From: Treponema sp.
Lineage (GTDB): Bacteria; Spirochaetota; Spirochaetia; Treponematales; Breznakiellaceae
Assembly (NCBI GenBank): GCA_031290325.1
Contig: JAITNU010000066.1
Coordinates: 1 to 11,809, forward strand
Reading direction: 5' to 3'
DNA: 11,809 nucleotides
The notes below the pieces were generated by a model that had not been told where the DNA came from, searched no databases, and saw nothing but the letters and a program-made list of their open reading frames with translations. Made by a program: the position numbers and the translations under genes. Of this stretch, positions 1 to 7,665 are shown in pieces. Numbering within the stretch: the stretch's first letter is position 1; the number at the start of each line of letters is the position of its first letter.

Positions 1-1195
1 ATTTCTCCAATAAGTACAGATATTCTTTAACATGAATGTCACGATTTGCCAAATTCCGGCAACCGCGAAAGGTATTATACGTTGTTTCCAAGACCTCTAC
101 TTTGCCAATTCTCTCCAACATACCTTTCATTTCAGGTAGTGTTATAAACCCTTCTGAGTTAAAAGATATGAGAACATATTTTGCCTTAATGTTTGTAACC
201 AAATCACTGAGCGCGTTATAGGCACATTGCTTCTTGTTATAAGCGGAGCGATTCCAATTTTCTGGAATGCCTGATATTTTGCTCATTTGTTCAGGATATT
301 TGTTTTCAAGAATTAAGTTAAGCATAAAATAATTAGAACCATAGGGGTGTTGATTGTATGGCGGGTCTAAATATGCCAGATCAACTTCCGGCGCTTCTTT
401 TATCACCGCATTTGAATCTCCGTTATAAACGATAAAATCACCAGTAAAGTTACTGAAAACAGGAAATGGTAACGTAATATCACCTTTTATTCGTGACAGG
501 GCATCCGCCTTGATTCCGCCAAATTGACCAATCCCGGTCTCTCTGTTTTTGTAAAAGCCTTTGAATACACCAGATATATTGGAATGAACAGAGGCTTCCG
601 AAAGTAATGGTGCAAGGAAGTATTTTTGATATTTTTGAGGAATCGCATCAATCAAACCGCGCATGGTATCTATATACAGTGCGTTTCTGCGTGTATAAAA
701 GACCCGTTCATCCTGCTGTATATGTTCATCATCTTTTGGAGCGTATAATTCCGCAACAATACCGGAAATGAGCGGATTTCTTGTAATTGTTTCAACAAGA
801 TCGTTATATACAGACTTTAATAAATTCATGTCCAAGTCACTTTTATTTGACAAATAACACTCACTGGTAATTTTTACATATTTTTCCAAATCATTCACCA
901 GGAGAAGGTTTGAGTATTGCTTAAAGTAACGCGCAACAATCCCTGATCCAGAAAATACGTCAAACATATTCAACTTGTTTTTGTTCAAGTGTTTTTGAAC
1001 CTTCTGTATCCCCTTGGTAATAAACTGTAAAAGTGAACGTTTGTTGCCTATGTACGTAATAATTTGCTTTGTAAGATAGTCATCATGCTCATATAACGTT
1101 TCAAATAAGTCAGGGGTTGGCGCAAAAGAGCGATTTTTTGCCTGTCTTGGAACGGCAACAGAGGAGGAATCAATATCGAATAAGGTGGCTGGCAT
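1..1195 (-). CDS. D12-class N6-adenine DNA methyltransferase, 3' end cut by window edge
   Basis: Translating the minus strand from the ATG at 1195 gives about 398 open codons running off the left edge. It should transfer a methyl group from S-adenosylmethionine to adenine in a specific DNA site. Visible motifs, in order: YIGNKRSLL (motif X-like, about residue 50), DVFSGSGIVARYF (motif I, SAM binding, about residue 79), and DPPYNQHPYGSNYF (motif IV, catalytic DPPY, about residue 280). The X-I-recognition domain-IV order fits the alpha/D12 (Dam/DpnM-like) group. The last visible part (NTFRGCRNL...VKEYLYLLEK) resembles the C-terminal end of such enzymes, so little is probably missing. The start is uncertain: in-frame ATGs also lie at 1201, 1288 and 1297, and none has a good Shine-Dalgarno. 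The gene is far more AT-rich than its neighbours (15 G/C in the 60 bases 841-900), which suggests transfer. A partner restriction enzyme could lie further left; none is visible here. Target site unknown. Confidence 0.93.
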   Translation of the reverse strand, partial: MPATLFDIDSSSVAVPRQAKNRSFAPTPDLFETLYEHDDYLTKQIITYIGNKRSLLQFITKGIQKVQKHLNKNKLNMFDVFSGSGIVARYFKQYSNLLLVNDLEKYVKITSECYLSNKSDLDMNLLKSVYNDLVETITRNPLISGIVAELYAPKDDEHIQQDERVFYTRRNALYIDTMRGLIDAIPQKYQKYFLAPLLSEASVHSNISGVFKGFYKNRETGIGQFGGIKADALSRIKGDITLPFPVFSNFTGDFIVYNGDSNAVIKEAPEVDLAYLDPPYNQHPYGSNYFMLNLILENKYPEQMSKISGIPENWNRSAYNKKQCAYNALSDLVTNIKAKYVLISFNSEGFITLPEMKGMLERIGKVEVLETTYNTFRGCRNLANRDIHVKEYLYLLEK

Positions 1196-1285
1196 ACCCA
1201 TATACTTTATTCTATCAAATTTATTGAGTTTTGATAGGGGGTATACCGGAAAGAGAGGAAGAAACAAGTTTGACGTACCTGTTCC

Positions 1286-1403
1286 CATATATAGCATATA
1301 CTATACTTAGTATACGCTATATGTAGGGTTTATAGAGCATGTTATTTTTATATGTGCACTATATATAGTATTATTTTATTTATATACGCTATATATAGTG
1401 TAT
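1286..1403. repeat. Cluster of AT-rich palindromes between methyltransferase and map
   Basis: The spacer carries variants of the palindrome CTATATATAG: exact copies at 1359-1368 and 1389-1398 (30 bp apart), CTATATGTAG at 1317-1326, and CATATATAG at 1286-1294. The first exact copy extends to the 12-bp perfect palindrome ACTATATATAGT (1358-1369). The 12-mer TATACGCTATAT occurs at 1311-1322 and again at 1383-1394. An 11-bp stem with one G-T type mismatch and a 4-base loop can form over 1293-1318. The repeats lie upstream of two divergent genes, so they could be operators or promoter DNA for the methyltransferase. No gene is seen in 1298-1481. Confidence 0.6.
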
Positions 1404-1442
1404 CGTTTGTAAGTACCTGTGAAGGGAATAATCGGTACTGAA

Positions 1443-1471
1443 TTGACAAACAAATATGATGCATACATAAT
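1443..1471 (+). promoter_or_regulatory. Strong sigma70-type promoter for map
   Basis: A perfect -35 TTGACA (1443-1448) is followed, after a 17-base spacer, by CATAAT (1466-1471), five of six matches to TATAAT. The expected transcription start is near 1478, only about four bases before the ATG at 1482. This supports the 1482 start of map and argues against the longer GTG start at 1419. It would give an almost leaderless mRNA. Confidence 0.6.
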
Positions 1472-1481
1472 GATCCGTAAA

Positions 1482-2246
1482 ATGATACGTTTGAAGAACG
1501 AAAAGCAAATTGACGGCATCCGCAGATCCTGCCGTATGCTCAGTGCCATGTATCGGGACCTCGTCCCCTTGGTCAAGCCGGGGGTCGAAACCCTGGAACT
1601 TGATAAGTGGACCCGAAACTGGATAAAAAAAGCCGGAGGGAAACCTGCGTTTCTGGGGTATGGCCCTAAATCAAACCCCTACCCGGCGGCCTTGTGCATT
1701 TCAATAAACCATGAAGTGATCCACGGAATTCCTTCACGGCGGAGGATTGCGGCAGGAGACCTCGTGTCCCTGGACTGTGGTATTGATCTGGAGGGCTTTT
1801 TCAGCGATCAGGCGATAACCGTTGAGGCAGGCAGGGTAGCTGAACCGGTTCATGCCCTGAACATGGTAACAAAAGAATGTCTGTACAAGGGAATTGAGGC
1901 AGCCAAGGCCGGAGACCGGCTCTTGCAGATTGGCCGGGCAGTATATGGGTATGCGTCTCTCCGTGGGTACGGGGTGGTGCGCCAGTTTTGCGGTCATGGG
2001 GTTGGCTTTGACCTGCATGAAGACCCCGCAGTCCCCAATGATCCCCATGGGCCGAATCCTAAGATGACCCGGGGCCTCGTGATTGCCATAGAGCCGATGA
2101 TCAACCTGGGAACCGGGGAGGTGGAGCTGATGAAAGATGGCTGGACCGTGGTTACTGCGGATCATAAGCTCTCCGCCCATTGGGAGCATACCATTGCGGT
2201 TTTCAGCGATTATACCGAAATTTTAACTGAAAAAATTGACCCCTGA
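1482..2246 (+). CDS. map: Type I methionine aminopeptidase
   Basis: The product is a cytoplasmic metalloenzyme of the M24A family that removes the initiator methionine from nascent proteins. From the ATG at 1482 it is 254 aa, the usual length. The pita-bread-fold residues are all visible: substrate histidine in VIHGIP (H81), metal ligands D98 (LDCG) and D109 (FFSDQ), H172 in CGHGVGFDLHEDP, E204 in IAIEPM and E235 in HWEHTIAV. There is no N-terminal zinc-finger extension. The frame stays open to a GTG at 1419, with another ATG at 1470, but MIRLKNEKQIDGIRRS aligns well with normal MetAP N-termini and a strong promoter overlaps the longer reading. No Shine-Dalgarno precedes 1482. The htrA-like gene follows on the same strand after 86 bases. 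Confidence 0.95.
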   Translation: MIRLKNEKQIDGIRRSCRMLSAMYRDLVPLVKPGVETLELDKWTRNWIKKAGGKPAFLGYGPKSNPYPAALCISINHEVIHGIPSRRRIAAGDLVSLDCGIDLEGFFSDQAITVEAGRVAEPVHALNMVTKECLYKGIEAAKAGDRLLQIGRAVYGYASLRGYGVVRQFCGHGVGFDLHEDPAVPNDPHGPNPKMTRGLVIAIEPMINLGTGEVELMKDGWTVVTADHKLSAHWEHTIAVFSDYTEILTEKIDP

Positions 2247-2317
2247 ACAAAGCTGTAACTATTCAGATGAAATTTTATTATATTATTATTTAAAGAATGG
2301 GTGTAAAAAATTTATAT

Positions 2318-2322
2318 AGGAG
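2318..2322 (+). promoter_or_regulatory. Shine-Dalgarno AGGAG deciding the htrA-like start
   Basis: AGGAG lies 10 bases before the ATG at 2333. It lies downstream of the alternative ATG at 2297, so it favours the shorter protein. Confidence 0.55.
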
Positions 2323-2332
2323 CGTGTGTGGT

Positions 2333-3832
2333 ATGAATCTTACGCAAAAATTATCATCAAAAAATTTGTTTGTTTTCAATCTGGTACTCATAGGAGTGAT
2401 CTTCGGCTTTTCCCTGGCTTTTCTTTCCTTTTCATGTTCGACCCCCCAAGCCAAAAAAGCCAAGGCCGAAGAGAATTCGGTGATTATTCCTCAGGACGCC
2501 CTGGCAGTGGCGGAAGGACTTCAGACCGCCTTCAGGTCGGTAGCCAATAAGGTACTGCCGTCGGTGGTGGAGCTTAAAACCGTTTCCATCAGGCGGCAGC
2601 AAGTTCCTAACTTTAATGGGATACCCTGGGAATTTTTTTTTGGACCCCGGGAGGGGAGTCCTAATGGACAGGAACGGGAATACCGGTCCCAGGGCCTGGG
2701 TTCGGGAATCATCGTCCGGCGGGACGGGGGGACCTATTATGTGTTGACCAATAACCATGTGGTGGGGGATGCCAATGAGATCGTGGTTGCCGTCAATGAC
2801 GGTAAGGAGTACCCTGCAGAGCTGGTGGGGAAGGATGAACGCAAAGACCTGGCCATGGTGTCCTTTAAAACCACTGATGTGCATCCCCTGGCGGTCCTGG
2901 GGAATTCCGATGAGGTGAAGGTGGGGGACTGGGCCATTGCCGTGGGGAATCCCCTGGGCTTCATGTCCTCGGTTACCATGGGCATCGTGAGTGCTGTGGG
3001 CCGTACCGGTGGGCCGGGGAATAATATCAATGATTTTATCCAGACCGATACTTCGATTAATCAGGGCAATTCCGGGGGCGCTTTGGTGAATATCCGGGGA
3101 GAGGTCATCGCGATCAACACCTGGATAGCCAGCAATAGTTCAAACGGCGGTTCCGTGGGCTTAGGCTTTGCCATTCCCATCAACAACGCGAAACGATCAA
3201 TTGATGAGTTTATCAGTTCCGGACAGATTAGTTACGGCTGGCTGGGGGTTTCCCTCACGGATCTGGATAAGGATATAGCCCAGGCCCTGGGGATCCAGGG
3301 AAAACGGGGCGCTCTGGCTGCTCAGGTGTTCCTGGATTCTCCTGCGGATAAGGGGGGCATACGCCCTGGAGACTTCATCACCCAGATAAACGGTAAAGAT
3401 ATACGGGATGTGAATCACCTCACCCGGGAGGTCGGGGAGCTTAAACCTGGTGTAACCGCAAAGTTTACGGTGTTCCGGGACGCCAAGTCCATGGATATGC
3501 AAGTTCGTATTGAGGCGAGAAACGATGCGGTGGCAGCGGAAAACAAGAAGCTCTGGCCTGGGGTGTATGTAGTTCCCCTCACCGACGCACTCCGCAGCAA
3601 CCTCCAGCTCGATAACAATGCCCAGGGTCTCTATGTTGCCCAGATTCTAAACGAAACCCCCGCCGCCATTATCGGTCTGCAACGGGGGGATAGGATTACG
3701 GGGATAAACGGTGAATCAGTAAAGGACATGGCCTCATTTTACAGGCTCCTGCGGGAAAAGACGACGAGCGAGTTATGGTTTGCCTTTATGCGGGGAGATA
3801 GTCCCCTTGAGACGCTGAAATTCAAACGCTAG
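2333..3832 (+). CDS. HtrA/DegP-family periplasmic serine protease (Do type)
   Basis: The product is a trypsin-fold (S1C) protease with two PDZ domains, expected to degrade or refold damaged envelope proteins in the periplasm. Numbered from the ATG at 2333 (499 aa), the N-terminal hydrophobic segment is about residues 13-35. It ends in FLSFSC, which could be a relaxed spirochaetal lipobox or just a membrane anchor. Catalytic triad: H142 (TNNHVVGDA), D172 (RKDLAMV), S247 (QGNSGGAL). PDZ1 spans about 300-398 (YGWLGVSL...GIRPGDFITQINGK) and PDZ2 about 406-493 (GLQRGDRITGINGE). I chose 2333 because AGGAG (2318-2322) sits 10 bases upstream; an in-frame ATG at 2297 adds 12 residues but has a poorer ribosome site. 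A run of nine T encodes FFF at 2633-2641. It ends two bases from the convergent deacetylase gene. Family certain; the exact orthologue (DegP, DegQ or DegS role) cannot be told. Confidence 0.95.
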   Translation: MNLTQKLSSKNLFVFNLVLIGVIFGFSLAFLSFSCSTPQAKKAKAEENSVIIPQDALAVAEGLQTAFRSVANKVLPSVVELKTVSIRRQQVPNFNGIPWEFFFGPREGSPNGQEREYRSQGLGSGIIVRRDGGTYYVLTNNHVVGDANEIVVAVNDGKEYPAELVGKDERKDLAMVSFKTTDVHPLAVLGNSDEVKVGDWAIAVGNPLGFMSSVTMGIVSAVGRTGGPGNNINDFIQTDTSINQGNSGGALVNIRGEVIAINTWIASNSSNGGSVGLGFAIPINNAKRSIDEFISSGQISYGWLGVSLTDLDKDIAQALGIQGKRGALAAQVFLDSPADKGGIRPGDFITQINGKDIRDVNHLTREVGELKPGVTAKFTVFRDAKSMDMQVRIEARNDAVAAENKKLWPGVYVVPLTDALRSNLQLDNNAQGLYVAQILNETPAAIIGLQRGDRITGINGESVKDMASFYRLLREKTTSELWFAFMRGDSPLETLKFKR

Positions 3833-3834
3833 GG

Positions 3835-4695
3835 TTACCATGAGTGGTCCATCATGAGGCGGGCTATAGTTGAAAGAGAATACCCCTGCTCGATGAGTTC
3901 GGGGTATAACTCTTCCAGGGTCGCGGCCAGTTCCGTTGACCATGTATGGCCGATCATGATGGCAAATCCCTTTTGTTCCGCTTTTTGAAGCCCTTCCTGA
4001 ACATATCCGATCATGGCGGCTTTTTCCTGGATATTATCTAAAAACACGTCACGCTCTCCTATTTTTATTCCCATTCGCTTCGCAACTGCGGGCGCCGCCG
4101 TATCGGCGGTAGTTCGTGAATCTAAGAAATATATCCCATATTCACGGCAGAGGGCAAGTATCGTTTCCATAGCCGTCCCATCCCTGGTTATCTTTGAACC
4201 CTGGTGGTTGTTTATCCCCGCTACCGGGCCGATTTCCGCGAGATTGCGTTCCATGATGGTCCTGATTTCCTCTTGATCCATCCCCTCATAAATGGCCCCT
4301 GGTCCTGGATCCTCCCCGCCTATGGCTTCCATGGGCTGATGGAGCAAAAGCTCCTTACCGGCTGCCCGGATGCGCCCGGCAGCTTCGGCAGAATGGGGAA
4401 GCCCCGGCAGTACTGCAATGCTGAGGGGACCGGGAAACCGCAGAAAAGGCTCTAATTCCCAGAGGTTATTCCCTGCATCATCTATGACAAAAACCAGGAT
4501 CGGCTCTGGGGGCTGGGTCCCTCCTGTAGGCTCCTTTGGGGGAACCGGCGTTTTGTCCGGTACTGCCGGTTCCGGCGGGCTTATAGTAAAAGAACGAATC
4601 AGGAGGATCCCTGCGAAGATACACAGAAAAAGGGATATGAACAAGGCCACCACTAAGGCGGCCCGGATTCTATCGTTAGCAGTAAATCGTTTCAC
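3835..4695 (-). CDS. Divergent polysaccharide deacetylase family protein (YibQ-like)
   Basis: The 286-aa product matches the divergent polysaccharide deacetylase family (DUF610/YibQ, an NodB-like fold) and is probably anchored in the inner membrane facing the periplasm. A single membrane helix covers about residues 12-34, followed by a proline-rich linker (39-64). Family motifs are FVIDDAG (69-75), HQPM (119-122), NNHQGS (162-167), LDSRT (191-195), RDVFLDN (215-221) and MIGH (247-250). The substrate is not established for this family; activity on envelope glycans is inference. The start is GTG at 4695, preceded on its own strand by AAGGG with a 6-base spacer. It follows the TPR gene on the same strand after a 49-base T-rich gap, so the two may be co-transcribed. 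Its stop codon is two bases from the end of the convergent protease gene. Confidence 0.88.
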   Translation of the reverse strand: MKRFTANDRIRAALVVALFISLFLCIFAGILLIRSFTISPPEPAVPDKTPVPPKEPTGGTQPPEPILVFVIDDAGNNLWELEPFLRFPGPLSIAVLPGLPHSAEAAGRIRAAGKELLLHQPMEAIGGEDPGPGAIYEGMDQEEIRTIMERNLAEIGPVAGINNHQGSKITRDGTAMETILALCREYGIYFLDSRTTADTAAPAVAKRMGIKIGERDVFLDNIQEKAAMIGYVQEGLQKAEQKGFAIMIGHTWSTELAATLEELYPELIEQGYSLSTIARLMMDHSW

Positions 4696-4707
4696 CCCAG
4701 GCCCTTA

Positions 4708-4748
4708 TAGAAAAAATAAAAAATAGAAAAAAATAGAAAAAAAATTAG
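4708..4748 (-). repeat. T-tract repeat between TPR gene and deacetylase gene
   Basis: On the minus strand the gap holds four successive runs of six to eight T, separated by CTA or A, ending just before the AAGGG ribosome site of the deacetylase gene. There is no G/C stem before the runs, so this is not a classic intrinsic terminator. It is a possible slippage site or U-rich translation enhancer. Confidence 0.6.
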
Positions 4749-7624
4749 AAAACATCATCCGATAAACGACGGAAGTTTTGAGGGGTCAACTCTTCCCAGG
4801 GTGAAGGTTCCAATACATCCTTATCAATTTGTAAATAGAGCTGCGGCTCATAGCCTGATTCAGGATGGAGGGCATTCCTGGAGTTGAGGAAGGCCCGGCT
4901 AATCCCGGGGATCGCAAGGTCCCCTGCTCCGAAGCGGACCATGGAGGCGGGGTTCCGGGTAAGACTATCCCAGGCACGGGCAGACTCGGCATAGAACCCC
5001 AGGGCATAGGCGCGGTACTGATTATCTCCACTCCGATCCGTTAAGGCTTCCAAGGTTACCCCCATATTATTCCAGCCCACCATGAGACGCTCAACCAGGT
5101 CTTTGTGATCCTCCCGATCATCAGGGAGTAACAAAGAAAAGCGGGACCGGTCCTTTTCCAGCATATCCAGCAAGCGCCTGAAATAGCCTTGGGCGATAAA
5201 ATAATCACCCCGCATATAAGACACATTACCCAGGGCATTGAGGATACGCCGGTTGAGGGGCAGCTCCCCACTAGCCGTGACAAGCCGTTCCTGAGCCTCC
5301 TTCCATTGCTGCTGCTGATAATACGCCGCACCCATACGGTACTGAATCTCAGGAGGCGCCCAGCCGTGCTGCTCGGAACGCAAATAATGTTTCAAGGCCA
5401 GGTCCAGGTTCCCGTCTTTGGTGAAATATTCGAGATCCCCCAGATCCGCGTAGAGCTGTCCAAAGGCGGGGGAGCGGGAAAGGCGCCCCCGGCCAAGGGC
5501 ATCCTCGTACACGGCAACCCCCTTGAGCAACTGTTCCTCAGCAGCAAAGAATTCCCGCTTATTGATCAATATGTGGGCATAACGCCGCTCGGCATCGATC
5601 CGGGTCTTCAAACGCGGGATCGATTCTCCTGGGATCGTGTCAAAGGCCGCAATAGCCCGTTCCAGGGTTGTCCGTTCATCATCGGTATTACCGAAATAGT
5701 TGTAATACCGGGCCAGATGGTAATGGGATTCCGGGATACCGGGATCGGCCTTGACCGCTTTAAGCAGGATATCTCTGACCCCATCAATGGAGCTGATATA
5801 TTCATTGGGAACGCCCCGGACTTCTTCAAATTTTTTATCCAGCAGATAGCCCCCCAGGTCTGCCAGGGAGGAGGCGGAAATTTTTCGTTTAGGAGACTCT
5901 GCAAAATAGGCTTGTACTCCCAGGACTTCTCTGAGGTTATCGGTACGAATAAAATACTGCATCATCCGCTCCATAACCGGATCGGTCCATCCGTACCGTT
6001 CCAGAAGCCGGGCATAGGCCTCCCGTGCGGCTTCATACTGAGGAAGGGCATTATTCCCTTTCTCAAGGAGATCATCACCCCAGGCAAGAGCATTATCTCC
6101 TACTGCCAGGAGACCCTCCCGATCATTTATCCGGTAGTCCAGTATATTTCTACGGAGCAGATCATCCGCCTTCTTGTAATTATGGAGGTAGTTGGTTTCC
6201 ATATTTGCATAATCCAGGACGCCCTTCTTATCCTGGGGATAATACAGGAGGAGTTCATCGTATTTTTTTTCCGCATCTCTATATTGCCGCACGTCTCTGA
6301 AGGCATCGGCGTACCGGTAAAACCACTGCTTGACCCGATGCAGGGCGAAGGCTTCCTGGAACCGCTCATTGGCACGGGCATATTCTCCGGTGCCGATGTG
6401 CTCATACCCGGTTTTATATATTGATTCCGCGTGTAAGGGGGTATAGATGAAACGATACCCCAAATAAAAAAGAGACCCCGCCACCAGGGCAATCATCAGG
6501 AAGAGGCGCACCACAGGCAGGATTTTATGGATAAAGAAATAAGTGAAGGTTTTCTGCGACGCTTCCAGCGCCTCGCCGGTCCGCTTTTCAAAGCCCTGGG
6601 GTATAGAGATATGACGTTCAAGAATTTTTCCTGCTAAGGCAGCGGTTTCCCGGGCCGAGGCGCCCTGGATCAACGACTTTATCAGTTGAGACATCATATC
6701 TGGAAGGACCGCTTGTTCAACAATCAGCTCTTCGCAGGCAATACGCAGATTAAGGGGATAGGTGTCAAGGGTTTTCTGGATCTGGGCAAAATCTTCCTCA
6801 GTTAAGAGAATTTCTTCAACCTGATTCGAAGATTTACCAGTATCGGCTAAAAGAGCATCCAGCTCGGGAATCGCAAAGGGGTCAGAGTCATCCGCATCAG
6901 ACTCATAACCTGAATCATCCAGATCAGCACTATTAAGATCGATGGACGTCACATCATCAAGATTCAGGCTGAGAGGCTCAATATTCAACCCATCCTGCAG
7001 CGTACCGATAGATGCAGGCGGGGCCTCACCGGTATCAGGTTCTTCCTGGGGAGCAATGGGATCAACACCAGGGGGAACCTCAGGGGAAAGGGGTTCCTCG
7101 TCCGTATGCTCCGGGGGAAAATCCGGCAAATTATCCAGGGACAGGTCAACCGAAATATCTCCTACTGGGGGAGTATCACCGGTCCCCGGGGTTCCCGCAG
7201 GACGCTCTGTATTAAAGCCCTCCAAGTCGTCCAGCGACAAGGCCTCCTGACTTTCTTCCTCCGAAGCCGGGGGAACCACAGGGAAGGCAGCATCAGGGGG
7301 CATATCCGGCTCTGAAGCATCCGCCGGGAGTCCGAAGTTAGCATCCGAACCAGGGACCGGTAAATCATCATCGATATTTAGTAATTCATTGAAACCCAAA
7401 TCATCCATGGCATAGGAAGCCTCTGTTGTATTCGGAGAGGCGGTTATATCCTCCGAAACCTCGGGATCCCCTGAAGCCGCTTGTTTGGCTACCCGAGGCG
7501 CCGGTTGAGCATCTGGCAGCTCAAGGTCTTCCATGAGCAGATTCTGCTGATCCCTTATGGCCACCTCATTGCCAAGAGTACGGAATGAAGTTCTGAATTC
7601 TTCAAGTGCTTTTAATGACGGCAT
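4745..7624 (-). CDS. Large TPR-repeat membrane protein with acidic disordered N-terminal region
   Basis: From the ATG at 7624 the product is 959 aa; a TTG at 7645 would add seven residues. Numbering below uses the longer form. Residues about 8-40 form a short helical segment. Residues 41-270 are highly acidic and proline-rich with repeated short motifs (LSLDDLEGF 136-144, LSLDNLPDF 168-176, also MDDLGFNELL near 80). A small helical domain (about 278-370) precedes one membrane helix (about 377-399, PVVRLFLMIALVAGSLFYLGY). The remainder, about 405-930, is rich in tetratricopeptide-like helical pairs (for example TGEYARANERFQEAFALH, YRDAEKKYDELLLYYP). TPRs are protein-binding scaffolds; no enzymatic domain is seen. 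The positive-inside pattern does not clearly settle topology, but a cytoplasmic acidic tail and periplasmic TPR arm is plausible. The deacetylase gene follows on the same strand. Function unknown. Confidence 0.85.
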   Translation of the reverse strand: MPSLKALEEFRTSFRTLGNEVAIRDQQNLLMEDLELPDAQPAPRVAKQAASGDPEVSEDITASPNTTEASYAMDDLGFNELLNIDDDLPVPGSDANFGLPADASEPDMPPDAAFPVVPPASEEESQEALSLDDLEGFNTERPAGTPGTGDTPPVGDISVDLSLDNLPDFPPEHTDEEPLSPEVPPGVDPIAPQEEPDTGEAPPASIGTLQDGLNIEPLSLNLDDVTSIDLNSADLDDSGYESDADDSDPFAIPELDALLADTGKSSNQVEEILLTEEDFAQIQKTLDTYPLNLRIACEELIVEQAVLPDMMSQLIKSLIQGASARETAALAGKILERHISIPQGFEKRTGEALEASQKTFTYFFIHKILPVVRLFLMIALVAGSLFYLGYRFIYTPLHAESIYKTGYEHIGTGEYARANERFQEAFALHRVKQWFYRYADAFRDVRQYRDAEKKYDELLLYYPQDKKGVLDYANMETNYLHNYKKADDLLRRNILDYRINDREGLLAVGDNALAWGDDLLEKGNNALPQYEAAREAYARLLERYGWTDPVMERMMQYFIRTDNLREVLGVQAYFAESPKRKISASSLADLGGYLLDKKFEEVRGVPNEYISSIDGVRDILLKAVKADPGIPESHYHLARYYNYFGNTDDERTTLERAIAAFDTIPGESIPRLKTRIDAERRYAHILINKREFFAAEEQLLKGVAVYEDALGRGRLSRSPAFGQLYADLGDLEYFTKDGNLDLALKHYLRSEQHGWAPPEIQYRMGAAYYQQQQWKEAQERLVTASGELPLNRRILNALGNVSYMRGDYFIAQGYFRRLLDMLEKDRSRFSLLLPDDREDHKDLVERLMVGWNNMGVTLEALTDRSGDNQYRAYALGFYAESARAWDSLTRNPASMVRFGAGDLAIPGISRAFLNSRNALHPESGYEPQLYLQIDKDVLEPSPWEELTPQNFRRLSDDVF

Positions 7625-7665
7625 ATTAAGATATTGAGGTATCAACCGATAATTGTAAAGAAGCT
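7625..7665. promoter_or_regulatory. Compact divergent promoter region (TPR gene / CBM48 gene)
   Basis: Only 41 bases separate the ATG at 7624 (minus) from the ATG at 7666 (plus). On the minus strand TTTACA (7659-7654) is 17 bases from a poor -10 CAATAT (7636-7631), predicting a start at 7624. On the plus strand GATAAT (7648-7653), five of six to consensus, follows a weak TTAAGA (7626-7631) at 16 bases, predicting a start near 7660. Neither gene has a convincing Shine-Dalgarno. The two promoters would overlap completely. Confidence 0.35.

Noticed and set aside
36..221. A 61-codon plus-strand open frame at the left edge
   Set aside because: It is antisense to the methyltransferase C-terminal coding region, with no ribosome site.
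1286..1403. Palindrome cluster as a CRISPR array
   Set aside because: Repeats are 10-12 bp, AT-only and unevenly spaced with no unique spacers of fixed length.
1419..1481. Extended map N-terminus from GTG 1419
   Set aside because: It overlaps a strong promoter, lacks a good Shine-Dalgarno, and adds residues not expected in type I MetAP.
3880..3907. A 7-bp perfect stem (ATACCCC / GGGGTAT) near the convergent junction as a terminator
   Set aside because: The loop is 14 bases, there is no T tract on either strand, and it lies within the deacetylase coding sequence.
5189..6424. A 411-codon open frame on the plus strand inside the TPR gene
   Set aside because: It is antisense to a gene with clear TPR and membrane features; the translation is low-complexity and matches no family I recognise. 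Such shadows are common opposite GC-rich genes.
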